From Bolinopsis microptera (Eukaryota > Ctenophora > Tentaculata > Lobata > Bolinopsidae), in NCBI RefSeq assembly GCF_026151205.1, contig NC_087078.1:5101675-5165674 (forward strand): a DNA stretch of 64,000 nucleotides, read 5' to 3'. Shown here piece after piece: positions 36,209 through 47,451 of this stretch. The notes beneath the pieces were generated by a model, which saw nothing but the letters and a program-made list of their open reading frames with translations, made no database searches and was not told the DNA's origin. Both the position numbers and the translations under genes were made by a program. Each line of letters starts with the position of its first letter. Position 1 is the stretch's first letter.

Positions 36209-38743
36209 TCACGCTCTGACACATTTAGGTATGTTTGTGTACTGCCACTGATTAATGGAGTTACAAGTCACGGGACTCTCCCCAACCAGAGTATAGCCTG
36301 AAGAGATATGGTGGCTGTGAATCTTGTTATTGCATGTATGAGAGAGATTTCGTAGGTGAGCTTTGAAATCGTTAGTTGCACTAGTAATAAATCTGCCAAT
36401 ATAATATGTAGTTAACCGGTTTAATGGCTTTTTCTACTGCATTTGAGACCTTTTTCATACAGAACTCTGGTCTGTCGATTGGCTAATCTGTACTTTAATA
36501 ACTGAAACTTAGCTAGAAAACTTGTAGGAATTTCTTGAGCATGTCCAAATTACCCTTATTGCAAAATATACTGATTGTATCGCCGGTTCTAAAAGGTACT
36601 TGTCCAACATCAAACTTCTTTGTTGTATTCACAATAGCGTTAGAGACTTCATCCTCTAGATTTGGACATCCCCCTGAAAAATTAAATATATATCATACAC
36701 CAATAGTCAATACTGGGCAGTTCACATTGCATGGTACAGTTACACGTGCGGCTACTGACTTAGAAACAGAGCTTTTAAGAGCAGTTACAATTTATAAACT
36801 TTAAAGCTAAAATAATATTTATTGTGTACAAATGTGGTATGAATTGTGGTGTATAAAATAGTGCAACTACTGCTGTGGTCTCAGCACTTTTCAATGTTAT
36901 AAGTACGACTTCTGTTGTGTACGGTTCATAACACTAACAGGTCACTATTACATGTTATGATTTGTTTATAATTTACAATAACTGACGTTTACAAGTTATA
37001 AAGGAGGATTCCTTGATAGACCATCCATTATCGGTACACTGTGATGTCGTCTCCTTGTTTTCCTCTCCAAATGTCTAAAAATGTAGAAATAAAAGATTCG
37101 TTGAAGATCCCCACTGTCAGCTGTAATTTCAAGGTTACTCTTAATTTTTCTGGGAATACGTACGCTGGATTGATTAAAATGAATGCTACAGTTTAAATAC
37201 TGGAAATTCAAGAGATGAATGTTGTGTAATAGGAAGATTAAGATACCTGAGCATAACCAGTGGCACAAGTTACCGTCACAGAATGAGAAGTTGATACGAG
37301 AATTGGAGGAGAAGCTGGCTCCAGAGATACTATCTCTCTTGGGTAGGAGATATCCCACTGTCTGCCGTGGAGGAGGTTGCAACCCGCTGAAGTACTGACA
37401 ATTTAAGAGTGTTTTAAGTGCTGAAAATTAAATTTTATCACGTGAGTATGTAACTTAACTTATCACTATCAGGGTTCTAGAACAAAATTACTGGTTTAAG
37501 TAGGCAAAGGACTGGTCTCCAGAATGACGATAGCTGGTAAATGTAGTGCGTGATGGCTGCTTTCAACTTTGTACGGTTCGGAGATTTATATACATGTACT
37601 TATAGTTATAGTTATACTTATAGACACTCAGAAATGAGATAGATCGTTCGCGTTACATTGAATATCATAGAATATTAAACAAGACTCACGTCTACAATAC
37701 CATGTTCTCTCGTTTCCCTGGTTCTTGAAAACATCTGGTGGACCTGATGAACAGCTCGAAATCTTCAACTGACCGGTGCTGTCAACAGTAGTCAAGTTTA
37801 CACCTAGATTTGGAAGAATCTTAATCACTGATCAGACTAGATTATAGAGTAAACTAGTTGAGAGTTTAATTTATCGACCAACCGTGATCGTAAGAGACGA
37901 ACACTGTATTAAATATTTGAGTAGTGAAACATCCTAACCTTAGATCAATTTACGTCGGGAATTGAAACTGTGGATGTTTTGACTGAGAAAGTATTCTAAA
38001 TCTTAACAAGATAAGGGGAACCAGTAAAGTGTAAATCCATTACCATCGGTGGAGCGGACACTGTTCACAAAAACATTGTGAGCTTTAGTACCGTCGCATC
38101 GAATAAACTTCTCGTCGCCAATTGTCACTTCTTTTATCCCTCGGTCAGTGTCACAGCACTTGTAAACCTGAACTGAACAGAAACTCCTATCAACTAGACT
38201 TATAGTTCAGGCACGGCTTGGGATCATGAAGCGCTTAATAATACTTAGTATCGTCAAATTAGGCCATAGTAATAGTATAGGGTAGTGAATAATTCTAATA
38301 ACTTAGAGGATCGTTGGCGCTTCGTTCAATGTTTAACTTTCAGTTTGAATCTTTTATTTTACAACTTTAACTAATCAATTTTCGGACATTTAACCTCTTG
38401 CCGTTTTGAGTTACCACCGAAACTTACCGAAATATAATGACTGGTTGTAAATAACTAATAAGACATTGCAAATTTCCAGTGCTTAGTCAACACTCAACAC
38501 TTAATTAAGTCTACTCTGTCAGAGTACAGATGAAGACTAGTATGAATCAAAGCAGGTGCTGGTTGTCCTTATGAGTTGGGGTAGTTAACATATTACATAG
38601 AGGAATTTGTTTCCCTTTGAATCAATCAAACTAGATGAATTGTTGTAAATACCTATTACATTATCACTATTGGAGTTAGTTTTACACATAGCTAATGTAT
38701 CAGAATTACAGTTTACAATAGTGTAATCATTTATAAACCCGCT
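36209..38743 (-). CDS. sushi/CCP-domain protein, 3' exons
   Basis: Minus-strand exons that join in phase: 38,743-38,660 (SGFINDYTIVNCNS...); 38,167-38,044 (VYKCCDTDRG...); 37,803-37,690; 37,386-37,247; 37,074-36,987; 36,673-36,554; 36,297-36,209 (TGA). The last four build two sushi domains. One reads SVTVTCATGYAQ|TFGEE...QCTDNGWSIKESSFITCKR; the next GCPNLEDEVSN...GDTISIFCNKG|YTLVGESPVTCNS...WQYTNIPKCVRA. The spacing Cys...CxxGY...C...W...C and phase-1 borders are typical of CCP modules. Earlier exons are also Cys-rich (CSSGPPDVF... TWYC). Such proteins are usually secreted or on the cell surface, for adhesion or complement-like recognition. No signal peptide was found; 5' exons are missing or lie beyond the satellite. 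The donor at 36,986 (GTCAGT) is weak; without it translation ends CKRQLL at 36,973. The first exon is the least sure. Confidence 0.75.
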
Positions 38744-38904
38744 CTGTGATAACGTAATGTGTGAACGTCGAACGATCCATTATTTCCTAGTTTGCGGATA
38801 TGATTCACTTAATTTTGGGACACCACATGATTATACGCTTAACCAAAACGCGCAGGAGTTTTCAACCTTAGACATGACCCTAAGGGTCATGTAATCTGTC
38901 AAAT

Positions 38905-41900
38905 GTCATCTAATCTGTCAAATTTGTGTTCAGAAAATTTCATATTTGAAAATGGGACAGACTTTTGAAAATACAACTTTTCGTTTTGTTTAGCTTTCTG
39001 CTGTGGGCTTCCTCCGACCGAAATCAAACTTCCAGCACCTCTATCGTGTCATATGCCACCTATAGTTGACGTACTAATTGGTTGCAGGTGAGAAATTCAG
39101 TCAAAACTGTAAAATTTTGGTCCTGGAAATTTCATCTTCAAAAACTGAAAATGGGACAGAGATTGGGACAATATGATTTTACAATTTTATTCGGGATTTT
39201 GACTTCCAGTACCCCAATTTGGTTTCATACCATCATCAATTGACTGACTAATTGGTTTCTGGGCAAAAATTTCATCTCATCTGTCAAATTTGTGTTCAGA
39301 AAATTTCATATTTGAAAATGGGACAGACTTTTGAAAATACAACTTTTCGTTTTGTTTAGCTTTCTGCTGTGGGCTTCCTCCGACCGAAATCAAACTTCCA
39401 GCACCTCTATCGTGTCATATGCCACCTGTAGTTGACTTACTAATTGGTTGCAGGTGAGAAATTCAGTCAAAACTGTAAAATTTTGGTCCTGGAAATTTCA
39501 TCTTCAAAAACTGAAAATGGGACAGAGATTGGGACAATATGATTTTACAATTTTATTCGGGATTTTGACTTCCAGCACCCCAATTTGGTTTCATACCATC
39601 ATCAATTGACTGACTAATTGGTTTCTGGGCAAAAATTTCATCTAATCTGTCAAATTTGTGTTCAGAAAATTTCATATTTGAAAATGGGACAGACTTTTGA
39701 AAATACAACTTTTCGTTTTCTTTAGCTTTCTGCTGTGGGCTTCCTCCGACCGAAATCAAACTTCCAGCACCTCTATCGTGTCATATGCCACCTGTAGTTG
39801 ACTTACTAATTGGTTGCAGGTGAGAAATTCAGTCAAAACTGTAAAATGTTGGTCCTGGAAATTTCATCTTCAAAAACTGAAAATGGGACAGAGATTGGGA
39901 CAATATGATTTTACAATTTTATTCGGGATTTTGACTTCCAGTACCCCAATTTGGTTTCATACCATCATCAATTGACTGACTAATTGGTTTCTGGGCAAAA
40001 ATTTCATCTAATCTGTCAAATTTGTGTTCAGAAAATTTCATATTTGAAAATGGGACAGACTTTTGAAAATACAACTTTTCGTTTTGTTTAGCTTTCTGCT
40101 GTGGGCTTCCTCCGACCGAAATCAAACTTCCAGCACCTCTATCGTGTCATATGCCACCTATAGTTGACTTACTAATTGGTTGCAGGTGAGAAATTCAGTC
40201 AAAACTGTAAAATTTTGGTCCTGAAATTTCATCTTCAAAAACTGAAAATGGGACAGAGATTGGGACAATATGATTTTACAATTTTATTCGGGATTTTGAC
40301 TTCCAGCACCCCAATTTGGTTTCATACCATCATCAATTGACTGACTAATTGGTTTCTGGGCAAAAATTTCATCTCATCTGTCAAATTTGTGTTCAGAAAA
40401 TTTCATATTTGAAAATGGGACAGACTTTTGAAAATACAACTTTTCGTTTTGTTAAGCTTTCTGCTGTGGGCTTCCTCCGACCGAAATCAAACTTCCAGCA
40501 CCTCTATCGTGTCATATGCCACCTATAGTTGACTTACTAATTGGTTGCAGGTGAGAAATTCAGTCAAAACTGTAAAATTTTGGTCCTGGAAATTTCATCT
40601 TCAAAAACTGAAAATGGGACAGAGATTGGGACAATATGATTTTACAATTTTATTCGGGATTTTGACTTCCAGTACCCCAATTTGGTTTCATACCATCATC
40701 AATTGACTGACTAATTGGTTTCTGGGCAAAAATTTCATCTAATCTGTCAAATTTGTGTTCAGAAAATTTCATATTTGAAAATGGGACAGACTTTTGAAAA
40801 TACAACTTTTCGTTTTGTTTAGCTTTCTGCTGTGGGCTTCCTCCGACCGAAATCAAACTTCCAGCACCTCTATCGTGTCATATGCCACCTGTAGTTGACT
40901 TACTAATTGGTTGCAGGTGAGAAATTCAGTCAAAACTGTAAAATTTCGGTCCTGGAAATTTCATCTTCAAAAACTGAAAATGGGACAGAGATTTGGACAA
41001 TATGATTTTACAATTTTATTCGGGATTTTGACTTCCAGTACCCCAATTTGGTTTCATACCATCATCAATTGACTGACTAATTGGTTTCTGGGCAAAAATT
41101 TCATCTCATCTGTCAAATTTGTGTTCAGAAAATTTCATATTTGAAAATGGGACAGACTTTTGAAAATACAACTTTTCGTTTTGTTAAGCTTTCTGCTGTG
41201 GGCTTCCTCCGACCGAAATCAAACTTCCAGCACCTCTATCGTGTCATATGCCACCTGTAGTTGACTTACTAATTGGTTGCAGGTGAGAAATTCAGTCAAA
41301 ACTGTAAAATTTCGGTCCTGGAAATTTCATCTTCAAAAACTGAAAATGGGACAGAGATTTGGACAATATGATTTTACAATTTTATTCGGGATTTTGACTT
41401 CCAGTACCCCAATTTGGTTTCATACCATCATCAATTGACTGACTAATTGGTTTCTGGGCAAAAATTTCATCTCATCTGTCAAATTTGTGTTCAGAAAATT
41501 TCATATTTGAAAATGGGACAGACTTTTGAAAATACAACTTTTCGTTTTGTTAAGCTTTCTGCTGTGGGCTTCCTCCGACCGAAATCAAACTTCCAGCACC
41601 TCTATCGTGTCATATGCCACCTATAGTTGACTTACTAATTGGTTGCAGGTGAGAAATTCAGTCAAAACTGTAAAATTTTGGTCCTGGAAATTTCATCTTC
41701 AAAAACTGAAAATGGGACAGAGATTGGGACAATATGATTTTACAATTTTATTCGGGATTTTGACTTCCAGTACCCCAATTTGGTTTCATACCATCATCAA
41801 TTGACTGACTAATTGGTTTCTGGGCAAAAATTTCATCTAATCTGTCAAATTTGTGTTCAGAAAATTTCATATTTGAAAATGGGACAGACTTTTGAAAATA

Positions 41901-44900
41901 CAACTTTTCGTTTTGTTTAGCTTTCTGCTGTGGGCTTCCTCCGACCGAAATCAAACTTCCAGCACCTCTATCGTGTCATATGCCACCTGTAGTTGACTTA
42001 CTAATTGGTTGCAGGTGAGAAATTCAGTCAAAACTGTAAAATTTCGGTCCTGGAAATTTCATCTTCAAAAACTGAAAATGGGACAGAGATTGGGACAATA
42101 TGATTTTACAATTTTATTCGGGATTTTGACTTCCAGTACCCCAATTTGGTTTCATACCATCATCAATTGACTGACTAATTGGTTTCTGGGCAAAAATTTC
42201 ATCTCATCTGTCAAATTTGTGTTCAGAAAATTTCATATTTGAAAATGGGACAGACTTTTGAAAATACAACTTTTCGTTTTGTTAAGCTTTCTGCTGTGGG
42301 CTTCCTCCGACCGAAATCAAACTTCCAGCACCTCTATCGTGTCATATGCCACCTATAGTTGACTTACTAATTGGTTGCAGGTGAGAAATTCAGTCAAAAC
42401 TGTAAAATTTTGGTCCTGGAAATTTCATCTTCAAAAACTGAAAATGGGACAGAGATTGGGACAATATGATTTTACAATTTTATTCGGGATTTTGACTTCC
42501 AGTACCCCAATTTGGTTTCATACCATCATCAATTGACTGACTAATTGGTTTCTGGGCAAAAATTTCATCTCATCTGTCAAATTTGTGTTCAGAAAATTTC
42601 ATATTTGAAAATGGGACAGACTTTTGAAAATACAACTTTTCGTTTTGTTAAGCTTTCTGCTGTGGGCTTCCTCCGACCGAAATCAAACTTCCAGCACCTC
42701 TATCGTGTCATATGCCACCTATAGTTGACTTACTAATTGGTTGCAGGTGAGAAATTCAGTCAAAACTGTAAAATTTCGGTCCTGGAAATTTCATCTTCAA
42801 AAACTGAAAATGGGACAGAGATTGGGACAATATGATTTTACAATTTTATTCGGGATTTTGACTTCCAGTACCCCAATTTGGTTTCATACCATCATCAATT
42901 GACTGACTAATTGGTTTCTGGGCAAAAATTTCATCTAATCTGTCAAATTTGTGTTCAGAAAATTTCATATTTGAAAATGGGACAGACTTTTGAAAATACA
43001 ACTTTTCGTTTTGTTTAGCTTTCTGCTGTGGGCTTCCTCCGACCGAAATCAAACTTCCAGCACCTCTATCGTGTCATATGCCACCTATAGTTGACTTACT
43101 AATTGGTTGCAGGTGAGAAATTCAGTCAAAACTGTAAAATTTTGGTCCTGGAAATTTCATCTTCAAAAACTGAAAATGGGACAGAGATTGGGACAATATG
43201 ATTTTACAATTTTATTCGGGATTTTGACTTCCAGTACCCCAATTTGGTTTCATACCATCATCAATTGACTGACTAATTGGTTTCTGGGCAAAAATTTCAT
43301 CTAATCTGTCAAATTTGTGTTCAGAAAATTTCATATTTGAAAATGGGACAGACTTTTGAAAATACAACTTTTCGTTTTGTTTAGCTTTCTGCTGTGGGCT
43401 TCCTCCGACCGAAATCAAACTTCCAGCACCTCTATCGTGTCATATGCCACCTGTAGTTGACTTACTAATTGGTTGCAGGTGAGAAATTCAGTCAAAACTG
43501 TAAAATTTCGGTCCTGGAAATTTCATCTTCAAAAACTGAAAATGGGACAGAGATTTGGACAATATGATTTTACAATTTTATTCGGGATTTTGACTTCCAG
43601 TACCCCAATTTGGTTTCATACCATCATCAATTGACTGACTAATTGGTTTCTGGGCAAAAATTTCATCTCATCTGTCAAATTTGTGTTCAGAAAATTTCAT
43701 ATTTGAAAATGGGACAGACTTTTGAAAATACAACTTTTCGTTTTGTTAAGCTTTCTGCTGTGGGCTTCCTCCGACCGAAATCAAACTTCCAGCACCTCTA
43801 TCGTGTCATATGCCACCTATAGTTGACTTACTAATTGGTTGCAGGTGAGAAATTCAGTCAAAACTGTAAAATTTTGGTCCTGGAAATTTCATCTTCAAAA
43901 ACTGAAAATGGGACAGAGATTGGGACAATATGATTTTACAATTTTATTCGGGATTTTGACTTCCAGTACCCCAATTTGGTTTCATACCATCATCAATTGA
44001 CTGACTAATTGGTTTCTGGGCAAAAATTTCATCTCATCTGTCAAATTTGTGTTCAGAAAATTTCATATTTGAAAATGGGACAGACTTTTGAAAATACAAC
44101 TTTTCGTTTTGTTAAGCTTTTCGTTTTGTTTAGCTTTCTGCTGTGGGCTTCCTCCGACCGAAATCAAACTTCCAGCACCTCTATCGTGTCATATGCCACC
44201 TGTAGTTGACTTACTAATTGGTTGCAGGTGAGAAATTCAGTCAAAACTGTAAAATTTCGGTCCTGGAAATTTCATCTTCAAAAACTGAAAATGGGACAGA
44301 GATTTGGACAATATGATTTTACAATTTTATTCGGGATTTTGACTTCCAGTACCCCAATTTGGTTTCATACCATCATCAATTGACTGACTAATTGGTTTCT
44401 GGGCAAGAATTTCATCTCATCTGTCAAATTTGTGTTCAGAAAATTTCATATTTGAAAATGGGACAGACTTTTGAAAATACAACTTTTCGTTTTGTTAAGC
44501 TTTCTGCTGTGGGCTTCCTCCGACCGAAATCAAACTTCCAGCACCTCTATCGTGTCATATGCCACCTATAGTTGACTTACTAATTGGTTGCAGGTGAGAA
44601 ATTCAGTCAAAACTGTAAAATTTTGGTCCTGGAAATTTCATCTTCAAAAACTGAAAATGGGACAGAGATTGGGACAATATGATTTTACAATTTTATTCGG
44701 ATTTTGACTTCCAGTACCCCAATTTGGTTTCATACCATCATCAATTGACTGACTAATTGGTTTCTGGGCAAAAATTTCATCTAATCTGTCAAATTTGTGT
44801 TCAGAAAATTTCATATTTGAAAATGGGACAGACTTTTGAAAATACAACTTTTCGTTTTGTTTAGCTTTCTGCTGTGGGCTTCCTCCGACCGAAATCAAAC

Positions 44901-47011
44901 TTCCAGCACCTCTATCGTGTCATATGCCACCTGTAGTTGACTTACTAATTGGTTGCAGGTGAGAAATTCAGTCAAAACTGTAAAATTTCGGTCCTGGAAA
45001 TTTCATCTTCAAAAACTGAAAATGGGACAGAGATTGGGACAATATGATTTTACAATTTTATTCGGGATTTTGACTTCCAGTACCCCAATTTGGTTTCATA
45101 CCATCATCAATTGACTGACTAATTGGTTTCTGGGCAAAAATTTCATCTCATCTGTCAAATTTGTGTTCAGAAAATTTCATATTTGAAAATGGGACAGACT
45201 TTTGAAAATACAACTTTTCGTTTTGTTAAGCTTTCTGCTGTGGGCTTCCTCCGACCGAAATCAAACTTCCAGCACCTCTATCGTGTCATATGCCACCTAT
45301 AGTTGACTTACTAATTGGTTGCAGGTGAGAAATTCAGTCAAAACTGTAAAATTTTGGTCCTGGAAATTTCATCTTCAAAAACTGAAAATGGGACAGAGAT
45401 TGGGACAATATGATTTTACAATTTTATTCGGGATTTTGACTTCCAGTACCCCAATTTGGTTTCATACCATCATCAATTGACTGACTAATTGGTTTCTGGG
45501 CAAGAATTTCATCTCATCTGTCAAATTTGTGTTCAGAAAATTTCATATTTGAAAATGGGACAGACTTTTGAAAATACAACTTTCCGTTTTGTTAAGCTTT
45601 CTGCTGTGGGCTTCCTCCGACCGACAACAACTTTTCGTTTTGTTTAGCTTTCTGCTGTGGGCTTCCTCCGACCGAAATCAAACTTCCAGCACCTCTATCG
45701 TGTCATATGCCACCTGTAGTTGACTTACTAATTGGTTGCAGGTGAGAAATTCAGTCAAAACTGTAAAATTTCGGTCCTGGAAATTTCATCTTCAAAAACT
45801 GAAAATGGGACAGAGATTTGGACAATATGATTTTACAATTTTATTCGGGATTTTGACTTCCAGTACCCCAATTTGGTTTCATACCATCATCAATTGACTG
45901 ACTAATTGGTTTCTGGGCAAGAATTTCATCTCATCTGTCAAATTTGTGTTCAGAAAATTTCATATTTGAAAATGGGACAGACTTTTGAAAATACAACTTT
46001 TCGTTTTGTTAAGCTTTCTGCTGTGGGCTTCCTCCGACCGAAATCAAACTTCCAGCACCTCTATCGTGTCATATGCCACCTGTAGTTGACTTACTAATTG
46101 GTTGCAGGTGAGAAATTCAGTCAAAACTGTAAAATTTCGGTCCTGGAAATTTCATCTTCAAAAACTGAAAATGGGACAGAGATTGGGACAATATGATTTT
46201 ACAATTTTATTCGGGATTTTGACTTCCAGTACCCCAATTTGGTTTCATACCATCATCAATTGACTGACTAATTGGTTTCTGGGCAAAAATTTCATCTCAT
46301 CTGTCAAATTTGTGTTCAGAAAATTTCATATTTGAAAATGGGACAGACTTTTGAAAATACAACTTTTCGTTTTGTTTAGCTTTCTGCTGTGGGCTTCCTC
46401 CGACCGAAATCAAACTTCCAGCACCTCTATCGTGTCATATGCCACCTGTAGTTGACTTACTAATTGGTTGCAGGTGAGAAATTCAGTCAAAACTGTAAAA
46501 TTTCGGTCCTGGAAATTTCATCTTCAAAAACTGAAAATGGGACAGAGATTGGGACAATATGATTTTACAATTTTATTCGGGATTTTGACTTCCAGTACCC
46601 CAATTTGGTTTCATACCATCATCAATTGACTGACTAATTGGTTTCTGGGCAAAAATTTCATCTAATCTGTCAAATTTGTGTTCAGAAAATTTCATATTTG
46701 AAAATGGGACAGACTTTTGAAAATACAACTTTTCGTTTTGTTTAGCTTTCTGCTGTGGGCTTCCTCCGACCGAAATCAAACTTCCAGCACCTCTATCGTG
46801 TCATATGCCACCTATAGTTGACTTACTAATTGGTTGCAGGTGAGAAATTCAGTCAAAACTGTAAAATTTTGGTCCTGGAAATTTCATCTTCAAAAACTGA
46901 AAATGGGACAGAGATTGGGACAATATGATTTTACAATTTTATTCGGGATTTTGACTTCCAGTACCCCAATTTGGTTTCATACCATCATCAATTGACTGAC
47001 TAATTGGTTTC
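38905..47011. repeat. 366-bp dimeric satellite array
   Basis: About 22 tandem units of 366 bp, highly alike. Each unit is a dimer of two diverged halves of about 183 bp. Both halves contain tttcat...aaatgggacaga, a cgttttg- or attcggg-like stretch, cttccag(c/t)acc, a cat-atgcc or cataccatc stretch, and ttgact(t/g)actaattggtt. Variants travel together (ctaatctg with tttagctt; ctcatctg with ttaagctt), giving a partial higher-order pattern. Irregular units lie near 44,105-44,130 and 45,600-45,640. A 68-codon minus-strand frame recurs in several units but varies with the repeat and lacks any motif, so I do not call it a gene. Half-units carry actaattggttgcag|gtgaga, resembling an acceptor next to a donor. 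Confidence 0.96.
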
Positions 47012-47014
47012 TAG

Positions 47015-47154
47015 GGTTACAGAAAACTTCCGAATATATCATCAGACCTAAAGAACCCACCAAGGAGCACTATGAAGAAGGCGACTATCATCTTGAAATC
47101 CAGCTACACGAAACAAACCGAGCAAAGAAAGAGAGTATCGCGAGAAATCAATAA
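47015..47154 (+). CDS. candidate terminal exon of an unidentified plus-strand gene
   Basis: Directly after the last satellite unit (gactaattggtttctag), 140 bases stay open to TAA at 47,152-47,154. They encode LQKTSEYIIRPKEP, then EHYEEGDYHLEIQLHE and AKKESIARNQ. The acidic/basic mix, absence of low complexity and clean stop look like a protein C-terminus. The acceptor leaves phase 1 (GG then TTA). A possible upstream exon ending at a good donor, 36,356|gtgagc (GCESCYCMYERDFVG), has the matching phase, but that link is speculative. If real, the whole satellite lies in an intron of this gene. It faces the 3' end of RPLP0. No family is recognised. Confidence 0.4.
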
Positions 47155-47451
47155 CCGGTAACCGGTTAATAAGAAGTCTCCAGTACACAGCTAACCTTCC
47201 GATTCATAATACATTACTATCTAATTATTTGCTGTACATTTCAGACAGTTTTTGAACACTATCTTACTACTCAACTACTGTCGACAATTGACATTAAGTT
47301 TATGTTGGATTCAAGATTGATTTCAAGAGACAATTTTATATCATCATTTATTAGATATGGATTTATCAATAACAAGTTAAACGACAATATTAACTGTGTT
47401 AAAATTAAATTAAATTAAAACTAAAACGTAATCAAGGGACGTGTGGGGAAG

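Noticed and set aside
36535-36804. 89-codon plus-strand frame
   Set aside because: It is antisense to a sushi exon (36,554-36,673) that has correct splice sites and domain pattern.
39553-46779. Recurrent 68-codon minus-strand open frames in the 366-bp satellite
   Set aside because: They recur because the repeat recurs; units with common variants lose the frame, and there is no motif, conserved start context or splice signal to support coding.
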